From: Amyloporia xantha
Taxonomy: Eukaryota; Basidiomycota; Agaricomycetes; Polyporales; Adustoporiaceae
NCBI GenBank assembly: GCA_036971615.1
Contig: JAYKKR010000019.1
Coordinates: forward strand, 434,001 to 498,000
DNA length: 64,000 nt
Direction of reading: 5' to 3'
In this document: piece after piece, positions 44,660 through 54,119 of the stretch
Position numbering within the stretch: position 1 is the first letter of the stretch
Layout: each line of letters begins with the position of its first letter
Made by a program: the position numbers and the translations under genes
Notes under the pieces: generated by a model
Told to the model about the DNA's origin: nothing
Databases searched by the model: none
The model's input: only the letters and a program-made list of their open reading frames with translations

Positions 44660-46270
44660 CTAGTTGTAATGCTTTACAACGAGTCCGTCAACCAGCTCCT
44701 CCTCGTGGCCATCCTCTCCTTTCTTCAGCTCGATGAGTCCGTAGCCCCTGACTCGACCTTGTCGCCAGCTTTCCATCGTAGGCGCGTCAGCATCAGCACA
44801 GCGACGCTTCACACCGTACTTCTGAAGCACGGGGCTCTCTACATGGGGTACGAGCTTCAAGTCGTCGTGCGTCATAGCGAAATAGAATATCCCGAGACGG
44901 GTCAGACCTCGTTGGTCCTGAGGTGGTTGAACAACCCGGTGAATGGTGCCTTTATAGAAGCCCCCGGATAGGAACTCCATTGCATCACCCGCATTAATGA
45001 CCTTCCACAAGTTCGATAGTCAGCATGTACATGGTATCATTTCAGCAACGGAAGTGACATACGAGGGCATTGTCAATGTGTCTAATCCAACGCCACTTAC
45101 CGTCTTGGCAGAGAATTTGTAGTGCAGAAATGGGCTGACTCCAGAGTATCGTCACACTGCCAATATCTAGGCGATGCGTCAGATATTGTGGTATGAACGA
45201 TGAGGATGCGGTACCAATATGGCCCTTCAACCACACGTTCTTAGTCTTCTTCTCGTCATCTTCAGACCGGGGGTAGCTAAGAGACCAGTGCGTGAAGGAG
45301 ATCATAATCTGCCGTAATGCTGAACCTACTATCTCGTGAACCGGACTATCAAGGCATAATTTTAGGCACGTTGTAAAGCGAGCGAAGTGTGCTCAGAATG
45401 GCTTACCATACGATTCTCCTTTGACGTCAAATTGGTGCTGGTTAACGAATGTCTCTTCAGGAAGCTCCATGCCGATGGCCAAAAGCCTTGCAATTGTCAG
45501 AGTCAGATATACTGGGCGTGATATATTTTAAGTGGAATTCACCGGAGGATAGGGTGAAGGACCTGGAAATGGTTGAATCTTATGAAGGCTTCAATCTCGG
45601 GCATCAAAGGCTGGAGAGCTTTTGGATGGTGCTTTCGTGTAATATCATGGTTTACTGTATAATTTCACAATTCATGACCTGAGGCACAAGCACAAATCTG
45701 GAAAAATTGCGTACTGTTGTAGTGTTCGATCTGGTCCTGAACACCCGAATCAATATGCTGTAACGTCGTGTTTCCAAGTCAGACCATGAAGTGCGTCACT
45801 CGAAGCTGACGGACTCACCCAGAGTGATTTCATCTTATATCCCTGGTAAGAGCCTGCACCCTTGATATCTGACGCGTACATTCTCTTTTCTTCGTCAGGA
45901 ACGCCGTGAAAGGGAACGTCTGCTATATCGAACATCCGATCATTCTATTACTACGTTAGTACGGGTAACGTGAGGTGTTTATTATAGGAACCTCACCTGC
46001 GACTGAGTATAGCCATGATTGATGACGTAAAAGAATCCCTGCACAGATAAAGCGTCGCGTACTTGCGCAGCAAGTTCTGCGCGCCCTTCAGGAGTGTGCA
46101 CTTTGGAGAAGTCAATGATGGCCAGATCCGCGTAGTCCACTATTGCCGTGACATCATTGAAGAAGCGAGTTAGAATGACCTCCATTAAAATTAACGTGTC
46201 ACTCACAGCTCTCCTTCGTCGTTGGAGGAGCAACATGACGAGGAACGGCGGGAATGGTAAGACTAGGCAT
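44660..46270 (-). CDS. 2-oxoglutarate/Fe(II) oxygenase, array copy D
   Basis: Start ATG at 46270 (MPSLTIPAVPRHVAPPTTKE). Blocks: DYADLAIIDFSKVHTPEGRA, SVQGFFYVINHGYTQSQ, FDIADVPFHGVPDEEKRMY, then WLKGHIDIGSVTILWSQP with the Asp codon split by an intron (near 45163-45216), RWIRHIDNALV, INAGDAMEFLSGGFYKGTIHRVV and RLGIFYFAMTHDD. It ends GLVVKHYN. Here the iron motif is His-Ile-Asp rather than His-Thr-Asp, still a valid HxD. A pair of 12-bp near-palindromes lies about 100 bp upstream of the start (46370-46402). Most upstream copy of the array. Substrate unknown. Confidence 0.85.
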
Positions 46271-46369
46271 GCTCGATTGCAGTGAGAAGGAATTGGGAGC
46301 GAATGGAAGAACGATCTCAACGGATTTTCCCTGTGACAGAGCATTTTGTACTTGAATACGTTTCGGAAC

Positions 46370-46402
46370 GGAACGTGTTCCTACTCAAACGGGACGCGTT
46401 CC
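46370..46402. promoter_or_regulatory. Pair of 12-bp near-palindromes 21 bp apart
   Basis: GGAACGTGTTCC at 46370-46381 and GGGACGCGTTCC at 46391-46402, start-to-start 21 bp (two helical turns), each followed by TACT. They lie 100-132 bp upstream of the start codon of oxygenase copy D. Symmetric half-sites GGAAC/GTTCC suggest a dimeric transcription factor; this is inference. Confidence 0.4.
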
Positions 46403-47191
46403 TACTGACCGTATCGCAGTCAGGCGATAAGCTAGAGTTCACATTGCATAAGTGAGCTAGATAGGTACCACCAGCTTCGTTTGCCAGATTGAACGGCCGG
46501 CGACGTCGGCAGTGGAGGCACGTACATGATCATTGCTGAAGTTGACCTGCTTCATCGCACCGGCCGCCCGCATATCGACTCGATCGAGCCTTCGCACTGC
46601 GATTAGTGGCGCCAGATAGTAGCTTCTTATCAACATTTAGATTGTTCATGATGGTGAACATGAACGGGTGCCCGTTCCCGAGGTCTAGACAGCCACAGTA
46701 CACCGCATTGGCAATGGTCCAGATAGACTGGCAGCGAAGAATCTACAAAGAAAGTCAAATTGAAGAAAGGTCATATCACAGCTGCAACTTCAAGTGTATG
46801 TCCCTGGTATGTGCGAAAGAAAGTACTGGGTAGATAACTGACCAATCCCGACATTTTGCTGAACCTGTTGTAGGGTAAAGTAGCGGGCCTTACATGAATT
46901 AGCAGTGTTTACCGCTAGATAGTGAGAGGAAGCTGCTAGACGCTAATGAATGATGCGGAGTTAGGTGCAGGGCCTGAGGAGAAGACTGTCGCTATATAGA
47001 TTGACTCCATGCGATGACTGAAAGGCTCAAGCAGGCTGATATGAAATGTGTCGATCCATTGTGATTGGTGGCGGCAGATGACGAAGGGATAGGAGAAACC
47101 GGTGGTGCACTGCTATGATACTCCTCTAAGTAGAAGCTTCCAAGACATGATGGTCACGGTGTATGTCGCAATTGAGAGTCCAGCAGTAGGG

Positions 47192-47218
47192 ATTGAATAT
47201 TGAATATTGAATATTGAA
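47192..47218. repeat. 7-bp tandem repeat (ATTGAAT)
   Basis: Nearly four copies of ATTGAAT. A simple microsatellite. Confidence 0.9.
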
Positions 47219-47454
47219 CGTTGCATAAGAATATGGTTCGGATGAATGCAGCAACATAGCAGCGTCTGCGCGAACATGTCGATCAGTATCTCTCTATGTA
47301 GTCCTTTCTTATCCGCCATAGTACACTCGTATCTTCTCAAGGAACAACCACTTTTGTACACATTATTCCACAATGTAGCATTCTGCTTAAAACCCTAGAC
47401 TACCACAGACATCCAATGCTAAAACGCGACCAGAATGTACGTTTATCTCCTTGG

Positions 47455-49499
47455 TCAAAACGTCCACAGCCTCTCCTGTCTGAACCCCCATGCCACACTG
47501 CACATCGCAAGGGCGTAAAGCGATAACACGAGCATAGACGCCCAATCCGGCATGTACATTGTTGGCATCGATAGGTTGACCAAACCGGTAGAGACGTTGG
47601 CCTGACATGGATATCAGCATGCAATATAAACCCAAGCCTAAGTAGATACTAACCAGTAGGAACAAAACAAGGCCATTCCTATTTATCGCATCGAGGAGCG
47701 GCGGGGCCCTCCCTCCAACCTCGCCCGGGCGCCCATTGGGCTTTGTGAGCACCACGGGATCCGGACGAACTTTCAACTTCGAAACAGGAGAGTAGATCGA
47801 TTTGGAAGAGGGGGATGCGAAGAACATGAGATCGAGGAAAAGATAGCCCAAGAGGGAGCTCGTGTTGAAGGCTACTACCCAGATGATGTATTGTAGGTTA
47901 ACCTAATATATAAGCCAAATAAGCTACGGCATCGACCCGATGTCCATTTAGAATCTCTCTTACCAGTCTGCGCGAAACACCACCACCCACATCCAAAATC
48001 TTCAGCACGCCGAGAAACACCCACCATAGAACGGCATACGAGCACAATTCGATCGCTGTCTTGTCGTTTTCTCGCTTCGCTAGAACTTGCACCGGCGACT
48101 CTATGGCTGGCTTTCGTGTGCGGCTGTCATCATCGCTATCAGAGTCGCTGTAGTCATGAGTGCGTGCACGACCAGACTGAGGGCGTGATCGAGGATGTGC
48201 GACTTCAAGCAGGCGCCGCCGGAAGTGAGAAGGTGAGGGCGGGAGAACGAGTGTACCTGTGGAGAGACCGAGGATATGTATGGAGAGATAACCTGTATAT
48301 GACATGTAGATGAGGAGCGTGTACGTAGTGTGAATTATGCTACATACCCATTAGAGATACGAGCCCCTCTTTATTAGAGCTCACAAGGGTAATACGAGGA
48401 GCGTTGAGAACGTATTCCATCAGACCTCCTTTGAGGACGGTCTGTTGCACTGTGTTGAATCCAATCAATAAAAACACGAGCACCTGAACACAAGAGGAAT
48501 CATACACAATGCAATCAGTACTCCCAGCAAGGCTATAGGAAATCGGAGTATGAGAGGATGTAGGAGCACTTGGAGAACGGGAATCGTCGCGAGAGTGATG
48601 AAGAAATTCCAATGCACTCCGTATTCCGTTTGATGCTCCTGTTGGTCCCCGTTTAGTCAGCATAAGTACACATGTAGAGCTAAATTTACGCACAGGATAT
48701 TCTACTCCTTTCACCGAGAGTGTCCGTAGAAAGCCAAGTACAAACAATGGGAGACATTTGCGAACGACTGTTAAGACCTTCCGCACCGACGGCTGTGTAA
48801 GATAGGCAGGGTCCCTGATAAGAGGTGCTGCTGACACAATGCCTTGGGAGAAAACGAATGATCCAACTCCTAGGTCCATCTGACCAGTCTCAGCCCACGT
48901 CTGCCGGATATGAGAACGACCTCACCAAAGACACACCAATTGTCTCGCACTTGGCCAAGAAACGCGGAAATATGGGAAAGTCTACCGCAAGGATACACAA
49001 AAATGTCAACAGCAACATGTGTGACCTATAGGTGGTCAGCGGGGCGAGCTGGGAGATCGCTGCACCCCTTGTAGTTCCATTTCCTCGCGCCTGGTCCCGT
49101 TCTCGTGAAGGTGAAGAACTACGGCTTTGGCTCGCGTTGGAAGGTAATGGCGTCCCTGACTCTCGACGAGGTAGCAGAAGGAGCAAGACAGTGGGCAAGA
49201 GCAGGATGAGGTTCAGCAAGCCAGGTGAGTTTGCAGAGAGTGTTATTGAGAGAAGGAGGGGTACCACGAGGATGACGAGCTCAAGCGGGAATGTTATAGA
49301 CTTGCTGAATGAAAGACGCGTTGTCAGGGCGGAATGAAGAGCTATGGATGACTGCATTCAGTCAGAAGTAGCGAGTGCAAGAAGCGGCGAGTGCTGAACT
49401 CACGAAGGCCACAAGCGAAATCATGTTGATATGCCCAATGCTGGACCCTGACATTCCCGAGACGAAGGTCTCCTTTAAGGTCTTATAGTCGGTAGCCAT
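47455..49499 (-). CDS. gwt1: GPI-anchored wall transfer protein 1 (inositol acyltransferase)
   Basis: Acylates the inositol of GlcN-PI early in GPI-anchor synthesis at the ER membrane. Start ATG at 49499 ([20 protein letters not shown]), a conserved N-terminus, continuing [12 protein letters not shown]. About a dozen hydrophobic segments follow, for example [18 protein letters not shown] and [20 protein letters not shown]. Family signatures: [52 protein letters not shown] and [21 protein letters not shown] Ser/Asp-rich cytosolic loop ([11 protein letters not shown]) interrupts the C-terminal half. The last exon reads [20 protein letters not shown] and ends RLWTF at 47455; a longer alternative frame there is a shadow. 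About 500 residues, as expected for the family. Confidence 0.92.
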
Positions 49500-49863
49500 A
49501 TTGCTGGGATCGCAGGCAAAACGATCTCTTGATTACACCCTTCCTGTTCTCCGATGAATAGAAACCCGGTCTACAGGATGACTAGCACGCAACATCGGTT
49601 CAAGAAGTTCGTCTGGCCAACTCTGTTGTAAGCTGAAAAAATGAATGTCACTTACGAGTCTTACAGAAGGCGCCTTCGGAGTGAGTACGCGCACGGACGC
49701 GTCTCAACGAATATAGATGAAAGCAGTCTTTGTGAAAACCAGAGATATCACAATACAAGGGTTGTTATTAGAAAATGGACGAAGACTGCGTGCTCCATGA
49801 ACTGGCAGCCGTAAGTCACTAAGTGGGTCGGTTGCAAGTATTTATTTAGCGCCCAGGAGGAAC
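49500..49863. other. GWT1 upstream region
   Basis: 364 bases between the GWT1 start and the MITE. No motif was recognised. The MITE lies about 370 bp upstream of GWT1. Confidence 0.45.
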
Positions 49864-49871
49864 ATTGGGCG
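49864..49871. repeat. Target-site duplication, left copy (ATTGGGCG)
   Basis: Identical to 50369-50376, directly outside the right inverted repeat. Confidence 0.85.
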
Positions 49872-50368
49872 AGGACCCCGGCGAACCCCCACAGAGCTTT
49901 GATCCCTAAAGTCCGAAAATGTGGGTCCCAGACCCAAAATGTTTGATCCAAAAGTCCGAAAATGGGGGTCCATGGGCCGACAAGTCCAATTCAAAGTGGT
50001 CCGAAAATGCACCTCTCAGCGCTATGTCCGATCTCCAAAGTCCGAAAGGACCACCTGATTTGGGTCCTGTCCGGTACTGTAGTCCCCAAAAATTTCCAAT
50101 CAGGCGTGAGTACTCAGACCATGTTCCTACCAGGCGCCTCTACTATCTAGGCGACGCCGCGGTACCTGTACATATTAGGCAGTCGCTCGGGCCAATATGG
50201 AGATTATGGAGACCGGTTGAATACTTGATGTAGGTCTGATCCCATTTTGGACCGAATTTGGCCTCCTTCGGGCGAAGTTTGATTTTTTTGGTCCGAAAAG
50301 GGCATGTTCACCAGGTCCGAAAATGGCTTTTTCGGGATCAAAGCTCCTGGGGGGTTCGCCGGGGTCCT
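49872..50368. mobile_element. 497-bp MITE with 8-bp target duplication
   Basis: Terminal inverted repeats of about 37 bp: the left end AGGACCCCGGCGAACCCCC at 49872-49890 matches the complement of 50350-50368 exactly, and similarity continues through AGCTTTGATCCC (left about 49895-49906, complement near 50334-50345). The 8-bp direct duplication is ATTGGGCG. No coding capacity for a transposase. The interior is filled with copies of GTCCGAAAATG. The 8-bp duplication fits hAT, P-like or Mutator-like families; the ends do not decide. It sits between GWT1 and the permease gene, ending about 320 bp before the permease start. Confidence 0.85.
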
Positions 50369-50376
50369 ATTGGGCG

Positions 50377-50690
50377 TCTTCGGTTATGGGCGCTTATGCA
50401 CTCTAATTCTGATCTCTATCCCAGTGAAACGACTTCTCGGCTCTTGATACAGTACTGTTAGTCTGGGATATATTACATGCCTAGGTGTCCTATCTTCACG
50501 TCATGATACACCATCACGAAGGCCGGCAATCTACTCACCCAGCCACCAGCTAGCTGCAGGTGTCGAGCGTTTGTCTTATCGGTTGGACTGGAGCCCCATG
50601 TGAGAGCTATCTGGAGGTCCCATATATTTAGGTGCGTGAGCGTTGTCCACAGACAGGTGTACTTTGCCCTCCTATTCTCTCGCATACAGC
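50377..50690. promoter_or_regulatory. Permease upstream region
   Basis: 314 bases between the MITE and the permease start codon. They must contain the core promoter. No recognised motif. Confidence 0.4.
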
Positions 50691-52906
50691 ATGGAGGATC
50701 ATACTAGTACTGACGTCGACGCAGAAAGCATCCGCAAGGATGCTCTATCTCCCACTGAACTTCCCGCCGATACTATTCCCGATGTATCAGACCAACGTCT
50801 GCATGATCTAGGATACAAAAGCGAGTTCCGGCGGGATATGTCTCTCTTTGGCGTTCTCGGTATCTCCTTCTGCGCCATAGGCATCTTAACGGGGATGAGT
50901 AGTGCGTTTCAGACGGGCCTGTTTTCTGGCGGTCCGTTAGGCTTGTTCTGGGGATGGAATGTACGCCGTCTGCTTTCGCAATTATGTTTGGGCTACCTGT
51001 TGAGGCTACCTTTGGCGTAGATAGTCAGCCTGTTCATGCTGCTGATAGCGTTGTCACTGGCTGAGATCTGTAGCGCTTAGTGAGTGTTGGAGCAATGCTC
51101 TGTCTGTGTCTTTGCATGAATTACGTTTGATTTAGCCCAACGATGGGCGGTCTATACTTCTGGGTATGCAAGATGAAGCCGGATGTTCCTGTTCTGGGCT
51201 GTAAGTTTGTCCATGGTCACATTTTGCAATATGAGCATCCTCACTAGCGAATCCTCGATCAGTCTGCGTAAGTCATTGCACACACAACAGAAGTGAGCGA
51301 GCGGGCTTATCGTAGCATTAGACTGGGTGGATATACAGCATATCTATGGTGTTCACCGGGACGTCCGGGAACCTGAGGTGAACAAGAAATGCATACTGGA
51401 GCACAAGAAAGCTTACTTATGTCTTAGCGTGGCCCTATATTTAGCCTCCCTAGCTGAAGTGGGGCAGAACCGCACACTCACTAGAGTTGAGATCACCGCG
51501 ATTGCATGGGGCGTGAACATTGCTTCGGGCATCATCAATACTGTTGGGACGAGAGCAATCGGTGGCATGAGTGCGGTCAACGTCTGGTGGACGCTTGGCG
51601 GGACATTGTTGCTTGTCATCACGCTGCTTGTGAAAGCCCCAGTCAAGGTGAATCACTACCTCCTGGGACTGGCAAACATATTGACTGACTGTCTTCCATC
51701 ACCCAGAACACGGCAGACTTCGTCTTCACCGACTTTCAGAAGTACGCTGTTCGATAAACAGCAAGTAACGCGTTGTATCTGACTGCCTTACGTAGTTTCA
51801 CGGGATGGAACAACAAAGGCTTTGTAGTGCTCCTTGGGTTCCTCCAGGTATGTCCATTGTCGTTTGTGTCTCACGCCTTTCTAATATGTTACAGGCCGTC
51901 TACTCGCTTGAAGGCTGCGAAACCGCCGCACAAGTCGCCGAAGAAGCTAAACGCGCAGAGATTCTCGCCCCGCTCGCTGTCGTCATCTCCGTCCTCGGCT
52001 CCTGGCTCGTCGGCCTGGCCTACATGCTCGCGCTCCTGTTCTCAGTACAAAGCATCACGCGTGTCCAAGAGACGACCTACGCGCTCCCGATCACGCAGCT
52101 GTTCTATGACGCAGTAGGGCCGAGACTGACGCTCATGTGTGTTTCTGTAGTGGCCGTCGCGCAGTTCATGGCAGCCGTAACAGGGTTTACAGCGAGCTCG
52201 CGCTTGTTCTACGCGCTGAGCAGAGACAATGCGTTCCCGATGAAGGAACAATTCATGAGGCTGAATAGGTTCCAGGCGCCTTATTGGGGCGTATGGCTGT
52301 CCGTTTTGGTAGGGTGCATCATCTCGTGTGCTTACATCGGTTCTGTGATTGCGGTGCGTAGACTGTGCATGGTAGTTGATATAATCACTCCACTTATGGC
52401 ACGGACTTCTATAGTTCAACGCGATCTTGTCATCCGCTGCCATCGCGGTGATGTTGAGCTACTTACAGCCCATCTTGATCCGAGTCTTCTGGCCATCAAC
52501 GTCAGCGTGCCGACCCTTTATTACTGTAGTGTGAACTTACTGACATAGCCATCTTGACGCTAACTATCAGGAGTCTGCCGGAGCGCGGTCCTTTTCACCT
52601 AGGCCGATGGTCATGGCCGATCAACTTGGCAAGCTTCCTGGTGCGCGTCGTCAGCTTTGAATGTTCCTTTTCTCATGTGTATCTGTCCATCTGCAGTTCG
52701 CAGTCTTCATCTGCGTCTTGTTTATCCTTCCCACGGCATATCCAGTGAACGCACTCAATATGAACTACGCGGTCGTTGCTATTGGTGCTGTGATCATACT
52801 GGTCGCCTTGTGCTGGATATTATGGGGCCGGTTCTACTTTTCAGGGCCAGTGAAGACGGTTGCGTATGACAGTACTGGGGAGAAGCTCTCCGCAAAGTCT
52901 GCATGA
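50691..52906 (+). CDS. APC-superfamily amino-acid / GABA-type permease
   Basis: Plasma- or vacuolar-membrane transporter of amino acids, choline or GABA (Uga4-like). Start ATG at 50691 (MEDHTSTDVDAESIRKDALS). The cytosolic N-terminus has RLHDLGYKSEFRRDMSLFG, typical of the family, then TM1 with GISFCAIGILTGMSSAFQTG and GGPLGLFWGWN. Further family blocks: AEICSAYPTMGGLYFWVCKM, GFCTGWIYSISMVFTGTSGN, NTVGTRAIGGMSAVNVWWTL, YSLEGCETAAQVAEEAKRAE, SRLFYALSRDNAFP and GPFHLGRWSWPINLASF. It ends GEKLSAKSA. About 12 hydrophobic segments and ten introns. The sequence between VPVLG and TGWIY requires a micro-exon, listed separately. Substrate cannot be told from sequence. Confidence 0.88.
51263..51267 (+). 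other. Probable 5-nt micro-exon (TCTGC) in the permease gene
   Basis: The upstream exon ends at 51200 in phase 1 (CTG GGC T) and the downstream exon starts at 51322 (ACT GGG TGG). Only an exon that adds 2 mod 3 bases restores frame. TCTGC, flanked by CAG at 51260-51262 and GTAAGT at 51268, gives GFCTGW, the family-like sequence. Introns are then 62 and 54 bases. A 20-base version (51248-51267, acceptor CTAGC) also keeps frame but inserts SNPRSV. Confidence 0.6.
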
Positions 52907-54119
52907 TCATGAAGTATTTCACGAGGGTCTTGTGGGATTTGTGGGAGGTAGTGGTGAGCGCAGATTGTCTATGACATTTCACCACATGTGCTGCTAGCGA
53001 GAGGCAGTGGTGTGAAGACCATGAATGGTTTCGAATGCAGACCGACTAGATGGAAGGAATACGGTGGCCATGGTTTTGTTTTCGATCTGGCTTTTGGTCT
53101 CGAGAATAAGTACTTTGAAGCCAGTTTTAAAACACTTCTCAGCGACGAGATACGCAGAACGATAACAATCCACATAGCCACGATGTAGGTCGACGAGATA
53201 CTTATCGGCATCAATCTATCGCAGTGTCTCGGTCGATGACCAGCCTGCCGCGTTCCGCAGCCTCTTGCTGTCAATGTGGTCTGCTTCGTTCCTCATAAAC
53301 GAATGCAGACGTTCGTTGCCCCACTGTTGGAGCGCTGCTGTCCTGCGCGCCGTGCAGGTACAATTATTTCAAAGATAGATGGCGACTGACAAGTCAGCAC
53401 AGGTATGTGGCAGTCCTCCTTACCATCTAATTTTGGTTCTAAGAAGTTGACATCCTCACGTCCTTTGCTCCCCAAATATCCCTTCTGTACGGCATACAAC
53501 TCCGTGCTCAAGGCTGCCAGCATCCCGGGAGGGAGCCAGCAGTGACATAATCAATCATATCATCTATACTACGAGAGCCGTAGACGGGTTTGCACGGTAG
53601 ACAAATACGTGCATACATCATCAATGTAATACTGGCTAACGCTCATGTCATCAGTGACAGATCTCTCATGCATTCTCTTTCAGATACAGTACAAGAAACA
53701 TGTCGTCATTCCCAATTTTACCCTTCAAGTCCATGTGGACATACATCCGTCAATGAACATCACCTGAACATTGCTGGGGGATGCCATATCCTGCGTAATC
53801 TAGTATTTTCTGGTTTTTCCTTTGATTTCGACTTACAGTATCTTCGTGGGTCATTACTAAAATATTCTGTTTCGGAACGACGTATGTCAAATATGCCGCA
53901 GTTCATCGGAGAACTTCCAGCTACATAGAGACGCGATCGCTATCAGGTCGAGTTTCCGTGTTCCCTTGAAGGTTTGTTAAAATCGCATGACTACCTTCAG
54001 ATTCCGCGCCAATCTGCCTGGAAGCTCTGTTTGACTTAGCCGAGCGAAACTATCGCAGGCTGTGCTGCGCTGTCTGCTTGCATAAAGCAGGCCAGATTGC
54101 GTGGTGCTCCAGCATCAAT
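52907..54119. other. Intergenic, no supported gene
   Basis: About 1.2 kb between two plus-strand genes. A minus-strand frame from 53523 (MLAALSTELYAVQKGYLGSK) and a plus-strand frame at 52988-53188 look partly protein-like but neither splices into a consistent product nor matches a family I know. They may be decayed gene remains. Confidence 0.4.

Larger units (their letters stand above)
46271..47454. other. Intergenic region upstream of copy D
   Basis: About 1.2 kb between oxygenase copy D and the GWT1 stop codon. It contains the palindrome pair at 46370-46402 and a 7-bp tandem repeat at 47192-47218. No supported gene. Confidence 0.45.

Noticed and set aside
36098..46270. Classical secondary-metabolite gene cluster
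   Set aside because: Several oxygenases are present but no PKS, NRPS, terpene cyclase, prenyltransferase, P450 or cluster regulator was seen within the window.
47387..47851. Longer alternative C-terminus of GWT1 ending near 47387
   Set aside because: The conserved family ending (TGLVNLSM...RLWTF) is in the other frame and is reached by a normal GTTAGT/CAG intron, giving the stop at 47455.
53216..53523. Minus-strand small gene (MLAALSTELYAV... then TAALQQWGNERLHSFM)
   Set aside because: The two protein-like pieces are in different phases and no splice pair joins them; no family was recognised. Possibly a relic.
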